Source of the DNA: DYJB01 sp963777165 | Lineage (GTDB): Bacteria; Chloroflexota; Anaerolineae; Anaerolineales; E44-bin32 | DNA: 64,000 nt | Assembly (NCBI GenBank): GCA_963777165.1 | Contig: CAVZPO010000027.1 | Span: forward strand, 1 to 64,000 | Direction: 5' to 3' | Shown here: positions 1-9,270 of the stretch, one piece after another | How the letters are laid out: every line of letters starts with the position of its first letter | Position numbering within the stretch: position 1 is the first letter of the stretch | Program-made: the position numbers and the translations under genes | Notes under the pieces: model-generated | The model's input: only the letters and a program-made list of their open reading frames with translations | Databases searched by the model: none | Told to the model about the DNA's origin: nothing

Positions 1-289
1 ACCTTATGGCTGGCTCGCAGGAGCAGCCGCTAGGGCCACGGTGGGCCGGTCGGGCGACCTCCCGCCCAATCAGAGACCTTACAGCTCAACCCCTCTCTGG
101 AAGAAGAAGAGGGCCGATCCGATTACCGGAATCAAACCCGGTGATTATCGGAATCACCTGCCAGAGAGGGGCCATTCTGGTTAGCCAACTCTCCATGTCC
201 TGGGCCTGCGAAGGCTTCATCCACTACAAGAAGGCTAACGGAAAGAGCCCCACCCCACAATCCTGGATTACCAGACGGCGCTGAAGAAG

Positions 290-507
290 CCGAACATCTG
301 GCGGACGTCTATATCGGGAGGGCCGAGGATGAGCAGTCACGACGGGAGGAAATCAAGCGCAGGGCACTGGAGGCGCGGCGCCGTCAGCACACGCAGATGT
401 TACGGGCGGCCGCCTGATCTCAGCTACATCTGAGGTGACCGGCGAGGCCGAAGGAGTTCCGTCTTAACGAGGAGCCCCGACTTGTCCCACTCTCGCTGAC
501 ACGATAC
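290..507 (+). mobile_element. IS3-family insertion sequence remnant, 3' end
   Basis: Positions 299-417 read ADVYIGRAEDEQSRREEIKR and on to a stop, which matches the usual C-terminus of IS3-group DDE transposases (a DVYFGR-type motif followed by an RR.EIKRR helix). Nothing recognisable of the catalytic core remains upstream. Positions 461-507 are nearly identical to 36,814-36,861, where a second IS3 remnant ends, so this stretch is probably the element's terminal region. The stop codon of acoC lies only 25 bp downstream on the other strand. Positions 1-289 hold no gene I recognise. Confidence 0.7.
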
Positions 508-531
508 GGGCCGCCTGAAACCACCGCCCCT

Positions 532-1721
532 TCACTCAAGCTGCTCAATGGATTCCCTGATGAACTGTACGAAGCGCGCCGACGGGGCACCATCTACCCA
601 TCGGTGGTCGAACGTCAGACTCAGACTTATGGATTTGCCCTACGATGACTTGCCCCGAACGCACGACCGGTTTCTGCATGATACGGCCGATGCCCAGGAC
701 GCCCATCTCAGGCGGATTGATGATCGGCGTGAAGGTTTCAACATCGAACATCCCCAGGTTGGTGACGGTGAAGGTGCTGCCGGTCAGATCATCCGGCATG
801 CTCGTGCCGGCTTGGGCGCGTTGCAAAAGGACCGACAGCTCTTCGGTGATGTTGGGGATGGATTTCTTGTCGGCGCCGCGAACCACGACGACCAGCAGTC
901 CGCGGTCAGTGTCTACCGCCAGGCCGACGTTCACCTCGTCAAGGAGCTGGACCGCGTCGCCCACTACGGTGGCATTCATGTAGGGATGCTCGCGCAGCGC
1001 CCTGGCGACAAGCGAAATCAAGGATCGCGTTGTAGCTGGGCGCTCCCCCCCCTGAAGCATCGTCTTCAGCCTTCAACTTGCTGCGATAGACCACAAGGCC
1101 GCCTGCATCCGCATCCATGTGGAGCGTGACCTGTGCGCTGTTCCGGACGCTTTGCATCATTCGCTCGGCGATGACGGCCCGAACGCCTTTCGCGCGGATT
1201 ACATCCGCGCCAGCCGGTCCAACAATCCTGGCTTGCTTCGACGCAACGACACGCTCAACGTCGTCCTGGGTGATGCGTCCTCCGAGACCGGTCCCAGGGA
1301 CGGTGGAGAGGTCTATCCCCTGCTCCCGCGCCAGGCGCTTGGCCACCGGTGAGGCCAGCACACGAGCCTCGGAGATGAGTCCTGGCTTCCTATCTTCCTG
1401 GGGTCTGGCCGCGGCTGCCGCGACCGATTCCACTGCAGTCGGGGTCGGTGGCGCGATGGCGAGACTCTCGGGTATAGGTTCGCCCTCTGCGACGATGATT
1501 GCGACGATCGTCGCAACTGGAACCGTCTCCCCTGCTGCGGCAAGGATTCTCCCCAAGACGCCGGATGCCTGTGCTTCGGCCTCCATGGTCGTCTTGTCTG
1601 TTTCGAGAATGAAGAGAGGCTCGCCCTGTTCTACTCGATCGCCCTCCCTCTTCAGCCATTGGACAACGGTACCTTCGGTCATGTTCAAGCCCAATTTGGG
1701 CATTACCACTTGCACGGCCAT
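532..1721 (-). CDS. acoC: Acetoin/pyruvate dehydrogenase E2 (dihydrolipoamide acetyltransferase), frameshifted
   Basis: E2 core enzyme that passes the acetyl group from the E1 thiamine centre to CoA. The N-terminal lipoyl domain carries the lipoylated lysine in ETDKTT (about residue 43). A peripheral-subunit-binding domain follows (LASPVAKRLAREQGID), then the acetyltransferase domain. The reading frame shifts twice, near 1020 and near 627. Reading through restores SYNAIL-LVARALREHPYMN and the catalytic DHRWVDGAP motif near the C-terminus, so the protein looks functional and the shifts look like sequencing errors. It is the last gene of an aco-type operon (acoA, acoB, SDR, alcohol dehydrogenase, acoX, acoC). 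The presence of acoX favours acetoin over pyruvate as substrate. Confidence 0.88.
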
Positions 1722-1750
1722 AGAGCCCTCCGCCAGGCACGGCCTGGCTA

Positions 1751-2758
1751 CTATGAAACGAAATGTCTGTTGCGAGCTGCTCTCTGCATTACCCGATCAA
1801 CGTCTACGATCCAAGGACCATCTGTCCTTAGCAGGAGGAAGGCTTCGTCGCCTGAGCGGAGTCCTATCTTGCGCTCGCCATCCAACGCCAACTGCAGCGG
1901 CCGCTCTGGGACAACTGCGTATGGGCGGCCAGGCACCATGATGCTCAATTCCTGGATGGGCACACTTGCCATCAGCCCTGGGCCCACCGGGGCCAACACG
2001 GTCTGTGTGCGGCCCTCAGGTCCGACTGACACCATCGCGCCCCACGCGTCTTCGACAGAGACAGGGTGAAGCAAACCGACAATGGACGATAGGCCCAGAC
2101 TCGCAGGTGACGCGCTTGTGACCGCGACCTGTCGCAGCATCTCGACTTGCCATACCGCCCTCGATCCAGCAAATGAACCCGCCACCACAGCCACATCGAC
2201 GAGAGCCAAGTCCGCAACCTGGCCATTGACAATAATGTCAATCCGCTTCGCACGGAGGCACAGCTCTTCCGCAGCCCTCTTACCCTGAAGAGCCATGAAG
2301 CCGGCGGCAAGACCAGCAATCGTGCCTTCGATGAAGCGGGGAATCACATTGTTCGTGCCGGTTGAGACAGGCAGAACCGGGGTGTCGGCACATCCTTTGG
2401 CAACATCGCGTACCGTCCCGTCACCCCCCAGCACGAGAATGCACCCCGCACCCTGCTTCAAGAGCAGTGTACCGGCCAGAACCGAGTCATCCCAGGTCCC
2501 CACGAAGTCCATGTCGAGGATGCCCACTCCAGAAACAACCTCGGGCCACCGTCTGTGCAGATCGTGCAGAGCGTGGTGCCCAATGCCGAAACCATCGGGC
2601 ATGATCCGGACATCCCTCACCCCGGAGGCGTGGAGGCCGATGAGCATGCGCCGCACGATGTTCGCCTTCTGGCGGTTTCCCACCACAAAGGCGTGCGCCG
2701 CAATTCGCCGGATGTCTTTGCCCGATGCCGGGTTGGCGATGATGCCGACGAAGCTCAA
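1751..2758 (-). CDS. acoX: AcoX-type ATP-NAD kinase-like protein
   Basis: 335-residue protein of the NAD-kinase/diacylglycerol-kinase fold. The nucleotide-binding motif LVLGGDGTVRDVAKG lies near residue 113 and a TGTNN motif follows near residue 134. Proteins of this type sit in acetoin catabolic operons as AcoX; their exact reaction is unsettled, and kinase activity on NAD is not shown by the sequence. The gene lies 29 bp upstream of acoC on the same strand, in the classical aco context. The frame is intact over the full family length. Confidence 0.85.
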   Translation of the reverse strand: MSFVGIIANPASGKDIRRIAAHAFVVGNRQKANIVRRMLIGLHASGVRDVRIMPDGFGIGHHALHDLHRRWPEVVSGVGILDMDFVGTWDDSVLAGTLLLKQGAGCILVLGGDGTVRDVAKGCADTPVLPVSTGTNNVIPRFIEGTIAGLAAGFMALQGKRAAEELCLRAKRIDIIVNGQVADLALVDVAVVAGSFAGSRAVWQVEMLRQVAVTSASPASLGLSSIVGLLHPVSVEDAWGAMVSVGPEGRTQTVLAPVGPGLMASVPIQELSIMVPGRPYAVVPERPLQLALDGERKIGLRSGDEAFLLLRTDGPWIVDVDRVMQRAARNRHFVS

Positions 2759-2850
2759 TGTTCAGCTTCCCTCTCTGCTGTGTCGATTCGCCGACATGTC
2801 ATCACGAACGCGTTGCTCGAAAGCACGTGGCTCCCACGGCTCATGCAGTC

Positions 2851-3864
2851 TCAACTCGTGAAAACGATCTTGCCGCACTCCGGTGAACGGAAGACCTCGA
2901 AAGCCTTCTCAGCCTCTTCGAGCGGGAAACGATGCGTAACGATCTTATCGATCGGAACACCTTGCCGGACCATGGCAATCATCTCGTCAAACATGGGCAG
3001 GGTGAAGTTCCGCGAGCCATAGACGGTCGTTTCCTGACAGATGAGTTGTTCCCAGGGATTGAGCCTCAAGCTGTGGCTGACGCCGATGATGCCCAGCTTG
3101 CCGCGCTTCTTCAACGCCGACAGGCCCTGGTGAATGGCTGCCTCGTATCCGGAACACTCGTAGGCAATGTCGAGTCCTCTCCCCTCGGTCCACCTCATGA
3201 GCACCTCGTTGACGTCGACCTTCCCCGGATTCAGGACCCTATCGGCCCCAAGTTCCTTGGCCATCTCCAGGCGGAATTCGTTGAGGTCGACACTCGCCAC
3301 CTCAGCCCCAAACCATCGTGCACATAAGAGGGCAGACAGGCCTATGGGTCCAGCTCCCCATATGGCGACCTTCTCTCCCGGCCGGGGATCCCCTCGCTTG
3401 ATTCCACGGAAGGCCGTCCCCACCACATCCATGAGCAGGGAGCCCGCCTCGAAAGAGATATCATCCGGGAGGACCATGCAGCAGCTCTCTGGCACGAGGG
3501 CATACTCCGCGAACCCCCCATTGATGTCCATGCCCACGATTCTGAGCTCCGGGCAGAAATAGAGGTCTCCGCGGAGGCAGTGCTCGCAGCTGCCGCACGT
3601 TATGTGGCAGTTGATCCCCACGCGATCGCCAACCTTGACCCTGGCTGGTTTGTCCACACCCGCCACCTGGCCGGCGCTTTCGTGACCGGGCACTCGTGAC
3701 TGTCCCTCGCCAACAAGGTTCTCACGGTCGGTTCCGCATATCGCCGCAGCCTTGACACGCACCAAGACCAGCTGGTCCTTGGGTTCAGGGATCGGCATCT
3801 CATCCAGCGAGATGCCTCCATGCCCCAGGAAATGAACGGCCAACATGGTCTTGGCGTCCCTCAT
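2851..3864 (-). CDS. Zinc-dependent alcohol dehydrogenase, butanediol/threonine dehydrogenase type
   Basis: Medium-chain dehydrogenase. The catalytic zinc site is CGTDRENL with PGHESAG, the structural zinc lobe is CGSCEHCLRGDLYFC, and the Rossmann motif is WGAGPIGLSAL. I chose the start at 3864 (MRDAKTML) because AGAGAGG lies just upstream and the SDR gene stops 17 bp before it; the longer open frame would run into that gene. Its place between an acetoin-reductase-like SDR and acoX suggests it oxidises 2,3-butanediol or a related diol to feed acetoin to the dehydrogenase complex. This substrate is inferred from context only; sorbitol- or threonine-type activity is also possible. Confidence 0.85.
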   Translation of the reverse strand: MRDAKTMLAVHFLGHGGISLDEMPIPEPKDQLVLVRVKAAAICGTDRENLVGEGQSRVPGHESAGQVAGVDKPARVKVGDRVGINCHITCGSCEHCLRGDLYFCPELRIVGMDINGGFAEYALVPESCCMVLPDDISFEAGSLLMDVVGTAFRGIKRGDPRPGEKVAIWGAGPIGLSALLCARWFGAEVASVDLNEFRLEMAKELGADRVLNPGKVDVNEVLMRWTEGRGLDIAYECSGYEAAIHQGLSALKKRGKLGIIGVSHSLRLNPWEQLICQETTVYGSRNFTLPMFDEMIAMVRQGVPIDKIVTHRFPLEEAEKAFEVFRSPECGKIVFTS

Positions 3865-3880
3865 CTTCCCATCCTCTCTT

Positions 3881-4666
3881 CTAGGCTGCCATGAATTCGC
3901 CACCGGAGACCACCAGATGCTCTCCGGTGATATGGCTGGCGAGATCAGACGCCAGGAAGACGGCGGCGTTGGCTTGATCGCCCGGGGTGGCGATCTTGCC
4001 AAGCGGTGTCCTCTCTCGCAGTAGCTGTTCTAACCCGGGCACCTCCTCGAACAACTTGCGCAGCAGCGGTGTATCTGTAGCACCAGGCAGGATGGCATTT
4101 GCCCGGATCCCGGAGGGTCCCAATTCAAGCGCCAACACGCGCATGAAGCCGATCTGGGCCGACTTGGAGGCGCAGTAGGCCGCTCCCTGACTGTCAGGCT
4201 TCATGCCCGAAGCCGACGACATGATGATGATGCAACCCCCCTCCCCTTGCCTGATCATTGCCCGGGCAGCGGCCTGAGAGCACAACATCGTGCCTTTGAC
4301 ATTCACCGCAAAGACAGCATCCCAATCTTGCTCAGGGAAGTCGACGACCAGGTGCGGCCGGTGGATACCAGCGTTGCAGACCATGATGTCGAGCCGTCCG
4401 AATTTCGCGACCGCAAGGTCGAGAGCCGCGTCCACCTGCGCCCTTTCGGTCACGTCCAGGCTCACGGCCATCGTCCGGCTGCCGGTTCTCTTCGCGAGAC
4501 TCCTTGCAGCCTCTTCTGCCTTGGCAAGCTGGACGTCGGCCAGCACGACGTCTGCACCATGTTCAGCATAGGCTTCGGCAATGGCTAGCCCAATGCCTTG
4601 GGCCGCCCCTGTCACGATCGCCACCTTGTTCTCCAGTAGTCGCACCCCTGTCCCTCCCTGATCCAT
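3881..4666 (-). CDS. Short-chain dehydrogenase/reductase (SDR)
   Basis: 261-residue classical SDR. The cofactor motif is TGAAQGIG, NAG follows at about residue 99, the catalytic serine lies in IIIMSSASG, and the catalytic pair is in YCASK. The acidic residue after beta-2 (VVLADVQ) favours NAD over NADP. It sits between acoB (23 bp upstream) and the zinc dehydrogenase, so an acetoin/diacetyl reductase or a polyol dehydrogenase is the most likely role; the substrate cannot be read from the sequence. The frame is intact. Confidence 0.85.
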   Translation of the reverse strand: MDQGGTGVRLLENKVAIVTGAAQGIGLAIAEAYAEHGADVVLADVQLAKAEEAARSLAKRTGSRTMAVSLDVTERAQVDAALDLAVAKFGRLDIMVCNAGIHRPHLVVDFPEQDWDAVFAVNVKGTMLCSQAAARAMIRQGEGGCIIIMSSASGMKPDSQGAAYCASKSAQIGFMRVLALELGPSGIRANAILPGATDTPLLRKLFEEVPGLEQLLRERTPLGKIATPGDQANAAVFLASDLASHITGEHLVVSGGEFMAA

Positions 4667-4688
4667 GGGACGAGAAACCGTCTTTGTG

Positions 4689-5712
4689 TTACGGTTGAAC
4701 TCGACCCTCGGGCTGGTCCCCTTCTACCCGGGCACATCGCTCCAGCACCCGGCGCACTGCGTCGACAATGTCCTGCTCCTTGGGGAGGACAGCGCTTTCC
4801 AGCACGGGGCTGAAGGGTACGGGCACATCCTGGGCTGTCACACGGACTATCGGAGCCTCAAGATAATCCAGCGCCTTCTCGGCCACGACGGCCGACACTT
4901 CCGAGCTGACGCTGCAATGGCGCCAGGTCTCCTGGACTACAACCAGGTGACCGGTCTTCCTCACCGAAGCCAGGATCGCCTCTTCGTCCATAGGGTCGAT
5001 CGTACGTAGGTCAATGACCTCGACCTCGACGCCTTCCGCGGCCAGTTTCGCCGCGGCCGCAAGGCACATGCCGACCATGTAGGCATAGGTGACGATGGTC
5101 ACATCGCTCCCGGTTCGCTTCACCTCGGCCTTGCCCAGAGGGATCGTGTATTCCTCTTCAGGCACCTCTCCCTTCATGCCATACAGCTTCTTGTGCTCAA
5201 AGAAGATGACTGTGTTGTTATCGCGGATGGCGCTCTTGAGCAACCCTTTGGCATCATATGGCGTGGCGGGCATTACGACCTTCAAGCCCGGCACAAACGA
5301 GAAGATCGACTCGAAACTATTCGAGTGTTGCGCGCCGGCAGAGAGATACCCGCCCACGGGTGCACGCAACACCAACGGTATCTCCAGGGTGCCGCCGAAC
5401 ATGTAACGCATCTTCGCCGCCTGGTTGATCAGCATCTCTGAAGCCAGGGTGATCCAATCAGAAAACTGCAGCTCAATGACGGGCCGGATGCCGGCCGCCG
5501 CCGCGCCCACACCCAGACCCACATACCCCAACTCCGAGACAGGCATGTCGATCACCCGACTCGGCGCCAAATTCCTCGAATAGCCCCTTCGTTGCGGCGT
5601 TCGCCCCGCCATAAGGCCCGATGTCAATTCCCCACAGGACCACGAGAGGGTCCCTGCGCATTTCCTCGGCCAGGGCTTCTGCGATGGCCTGGTTATAGAA
5701 TATCTGCCTCAT
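4689..5712 (-). CDS. acoB: Acetoin dehydrogenase E1 component, beta subunit, frameshifted
   Basis: Thiamine-dependent E1 beta subunit, partner of the upstream alpha subunit. The start reads MRQIFYNQAIAEALAEEM; the frame then shifts near 5565 (GLFEEFGA then SRVIDMPVSELGYVG) and continues through conserved blocks (GIRPVIELQFSDW, QAAKMRYMFGG, HSNSFES, a C-terminal transketolase domain with IDLRTIDPMDEE). Joined length is about 340 residues, normal for the family. Distinguishing acetoin from pyruvate or branched-chain E1 rests on the acoX and dehydrogenase neighbours. Confidence 0.88.
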
Positions 5713-5802
5713 TATGTTCTCCTATGTATGGGCGCCTGAGCCACTGAACGACATGGGATGGTCCGGCCATCCTCCGCCGCCTCACGAGCTTGGCCGTGAG
5801 CC

Positions 5803-6775
5803 TCAGGCCCACAGGCCCTCCAATGCTGTTTCGGGTAGCGGGAGCGGGCTTTGCCGCGCGAATCCAACGGCCTCTTCCAACTCCGCGATCACTCGTTGTT
5901 CAATGGCCTCAGCTTTCTCCTCGTTGAGCACTCCCTGGTCAATCAGAAGCTTCCGGTACGGCGCGAGCGGCTCTCGCTTGAGCCAGGCCTTGACTTCCTC
6001 CGGGGCGCGGTAATTGTCGACTTCACCTTCGAAGTGTCCCCGCCAGCGGTAGGTCTTGCACTCAATGAGTGTCGGCCCCTCGCCAACCCTGGCTCGCTTT
6101 ACTGCTTCCCCGACCGCCTCATACACGGCGATGACGTCGTTGCCATCGATCACCAGGCCCGGCATGCCGTAGCTTGTTGCTCTGTCGGCAATGTCTTCGA
6201 CCTTGCGCACATCGCTCTGGCGAGTACCCACGGCATACAGGTTGTTCTCGCAGACGTAGATGATAGGCAAATCGAACGCGCCGGCGATGTTCAACGACTC
6301 GTGGAACATGCCCTCGTTCGAGGCGCCGTCACCGAAGAAGCAGATGACCACCTGGCTCGATTTCCGGTACTTCGCTGCCAGGGCCGCGCCTGTCGCCAGC
6401 GGTATTCCCGCCCCCACAATGCCATTCGCACCCAGCACACCGAGTTCCGGGCACGCAATGTGCATGGAGCCTCCCTTGCCCTTGTTGTAGCCCGTGGCCT
6501 TTCCGAACAGTTCGGCCATCATGAACTTCATCTCGCCGCCTTTGGCGATGATGTGCCCATGGCCGCGGTGCGTGCTCGTAATGTAGTCTCCGGCCTCAAG
6601 CGCCGCACACACGCCAACGGCAATCGCCTCTTCGCCCAAGTAGAGGTGCACAAACCCCGGGAGATCACCAGCCAGCGAAGAGATCCTTGACTCGGTTTTC
6701 GAAATGACGGATCTTCAGCATTCCTTGATACATCAGCAGGAGAGTCTCGTTCGGGATGTCCACAGATGCCTCCAT
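5803..6775 (-). CDS. acoA: Acetoin dehydrogenase E1 component, alpha subunit, frameshifted
   Basis: Thiamine diphosphate-binding E1 alpha subunit. The motif GDGASNEGMFHESLN through VCENN is the TPP/Mg signature (GDG to NN). The start MEASVDIPNETLLLMYQGML at 6775 is followed by a frame break near 6668, where CTGG is doubled. Removing one copy gives DLFAGDLPGFVHLYLGEEA, the expected family sequence, so this is either a slippage mutation or an assembly error. The acoB start lies 90 bp downstream of the stop. Total length is about 323 residues, normal for the family. Confidence 0.88.
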
Positions 6776-6791
6776 GACAGAACTCTTCGTG

Positions 6792-7580
6792 CTAGCCCCT
6801 GGCCAATGCCAGTGCTCCAGCGGCCGCCTTCTCGGACGGGATCGTCGGTTCAAACTCCATGCCAACGAAGCCTGTGTAGCCTGCTTCGCGCAAAGCGGCA
6901 AACACGCGCGAGAAGTTGATCTCACCCGTGCCGGGCTCGTGCCGCCCCGGGACGTCGGCAACATGGATGTGACCGATGGCGTCCAGGTTGTCCGTCAGCG
7001 TACGAATCAAGTTCCCCTCCATCACTTGCATATGGTAGATGTCGTACAGAAGACGGATATTGGGGCTGTTGACCTCACGCACCAACTCCAGGCCGGCACT
7101 CGAACGATTGAGCCAATAGCCCTTGTGATCGACGAGTGTGTTGAGCGGTTCCATGTAGAGCGTGACCCCCGCCTTCTCGGCCAGCGGAGACAACGCCTTG
7201 AGTCCGTCCAACACACTCTGCCGCTTCGTCGCTTCGGGCAGGTCGGGGAACTGATGGGCAACGCCACGATCGGGCCCCAGCTCATCCGTAAGAAGGAAGA
7301 GAGCCTTCACGCCCATCTCTCTGGCCTTGTCAAGCGATTGCTGTACACCAGCCACGAACGCGATCCTTTGGTCTGGGTCAATGAGCGTGCCGCCCAGGTT
7401 GGCCTGGAATGTAGCAATGCCGATGCCTGCCTTTTGCACGGCGGTCTTGATCGCGGGTAAGTCCTTGTTATCCCAGTTCCAGAACTCGATGGCATCGAAG
7501 CCGGCTGCCGCAGCTTTTTCGATGCGCTGTAGAAATGGGTACTCCAAGTAGATCATCTCGATGCAGACCGAGGACTTCAT
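6792..7580 (-). CDS. Hydroxypyruvate isomerase-like TIM-barrel enzyme
   Basis: 262-residue sugar isomerase/epimerase (AP endonuclease 2 fold). The metal and substrate motifs YMEPLN, LLYDIYHMQ, HIHVADVPGRHEPGTGEI and the final VGMEFEP are those of the hydroxypyruvate isomerase family, which also includes enzymes acting on 2-keto-tetronates and 3-keto sugars. It lies 16 bp upstream of acoA and 42 bp downstream of the M24-like gene, so it is probably co-transcribed. A decayed relative of the same gene lies at 31,430-31,760. The true substrate is unknown; a C3 or C4 ketoacid is most likely. Confidence 0.8.
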   Translation of the reverse strand: MKSSVCIEMIYLEYPFLQRIEKAAAAGFDAIEFWNWDNKDLPAIKTAVQKAGIGIATFQANLGGTLIDPDQRIAFVAGVQQSLDKAREMGVKALFLLTDELGPDRGVAHQFPDLPEATKRQSVLDGLKALSPLAEKAGVTLYMEPLNTLVDHKGYWLNRSSAGLELVREVNSPNIRLLYDIYHMQVMEGNLIRTLTDNLDAIGHIHVADVPGRHEPGTGEINFSRVFAALREAGYTGFVGMEFEPTIPSEKAAAGALALARG

Positions 7581-7622
7581 TCTGATTCCTCCTTTACTTC
7601 TGATCTTGGTTGACAGGCCGCA

Positions 7623-8744
7623 TTAGCGAATCAAGACATCCGGGACGACGATCTCCCCTCGGGATGTCTGCACGCGCCGTGTCGGCCATCCTGTCCCGAA
7701 CGATGCGATCTCGACGCCATCCTCGGTGAGGAGCGTCAGTTCCTCAAACTTCGCTCCCGTGACAGTAATGAAGTAATCAAAGGCCTGGCGCTCGACGACA
7801 CGCGCCTCAGGGTTCCTGCAGCGGGCCGGATCGGCCAGCGTGTAGCCGGTGATGCCACCCTGGAAGTGATTGCACCACTCGCTGGGGTAGCCTGATCTCT
7901 TGTGCAGGCGTATCTCTTCCTCCAGGATGTCCGCAAATCGCACGCCCGGCGCGAGCATCGTGGCCACGGAGGCGCCCACCATGGCAACCGCGTCCATCGC
8001 CCGCCGGATGTCGGTGGGTGGCTCCCCGAAATGCAGCAGGCGCGTGATGTTGGCGTGCAGCCCCCAGCGCCGCGCGGCCGGGTGCAACAGGGCGTACCGC
8101 TCCAGGGGCTTGCTGGTCGGCACCGTGTGTCGATAGCGCGAGATGCGCTCGTCCGTGCCGACCAGCAACACGTCGACGGTGAAACCTGCCACTGCCGTAC
8201 TCGTACAGCAGCCGCGCCGCAATCTCTTGCTCCGTCGTGCCCGGCGGCAGGTCCTGGGCAACCGCGGTCAGGATGCGGTTAGCCGCCTGACCGATCCAGC
8301 GATAGCGCTCCAGCTCCAGGTCGGTGAACGGGTAGTGCAGGTCCACCAGTTCGTCCCGTACCGCCGGGCACCGGGCAAGGCGTAATCGGCCCCGACCTTC
8401 ATCCCTCGCGTCAGGTCAAGGATCTTGTCCTCCGGCGAGCCCTGGTACCAGTACAGGGATGCGACCTCGTAGCCCTGGCTGGCTGCATACTCGTCCAGGA
8501 AACGCTGGCGGTCCATCGAATACGTGACCAGCCACTTGCGATCGCGGCCGATCACCAGGTAACCAGCGCCCATCTCGCTGGTGATGACGATGTGATTGTC
8601 GCCGCCGGCCGTGACCCAGGCAAAGTTGTCCTGGCGGCCGATCACCAGCGCATCAAGTCCCTCCCGCTCCAGGAAGGCGCGGACCCGCTCCTCTTTGATC
8701 CGCACATCCGCTAGAACCTGTTGTGGCGTTCCAACCTGGTCCAT
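7623..8744 (-). CDS. M24 (Xaa-Pro aminopeptidase/creatinase fold) family protein, probably metal-free; frameshifted
   Basis: The creatinase-type N-terminal domain reads RVRAFLEREGLDALVIGRQDNFAWVTAG, and the pita-bread domain follows after frame breaks near 8365 and 8190 (DLHYPFTDLELERYRWIGQAAN, then VDVLLVGTDERISRYRHTVP). In active M24 peptidases the first metal ligands sit in a DxG...DITRT pattern; here that region is VGTDERISRYRHTVP followed by GLHANITRL, so those aspartates appear absent. I expect a non-peptidase member with an unknown role in the sugar operon. The start at 8744 (MDQVGTPQQ) has AGAGAGAAG upstream. Confidence 0.72.
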
Positions 8745-8760
8745 GCGACTTCTCTCTGTG

Positions 8761-8860
8761 TCATGGCTTGACGATGATCTTGACCGCCTCACTGTCGCAC
8801 AACTTGCTGATCCCCGCGCAGATCTCGGTGAGCGGGATCGTCACGTGAGATTCGCCCGGC
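8761..8860 (-). pseudogene. C-terminal fragment of a zinc alcohol dehydrogenase
   Basis: Read on the minus strand this stretch gives VTIPLTEICAGISKLCDSEA and then VKIIVKP and a stop, the usual end of medium-chain dehydrogenases (compare AFEVAASGHALKVIVAAQPS at the end of the gene at 10,444). No N-terminal or Rossmann part is found upstream, so it is a remnant. The rest of the gap, 8861-9270, holds no gene that I recognise. Confidence 0.5.
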
Positions 8861-9270
8861 TCCTTTCAACACACCACTGCGATCGACTACCCGCCTTCGA
8901 CTGCCCGTGCAGCACCCCAACCCTGCCGGATCAAGCGTCAGGCGGCTTGGTGAACCTGCGTCAGGCCACCGATCCACTCGGGCTGCTCAAGTCCGGACGC
9001 TCCTCGATCGCATCAGCCGACTTCCCAAGGCCAAGTCCGGCACATCCCAAGATGTCCGGCGCACCCTATTCCAGACCCTCCTGTCTCTTCCGCCATCTGT
9101 CGCTTCGCTAACATCATCTGTGGAGACACCGACTGTTGCTCGGTGACATCATCTATTGACTTGACAAGGATCCCTCTTCGCCCGAGTCACCGGTGCGGGG
9201 TTCTTGCCGGGTCGGCAGGTGCGAGCCCGTTTGCCGGGCGCTGGGAGAGGACGCCGGTCAGATTGACGGA

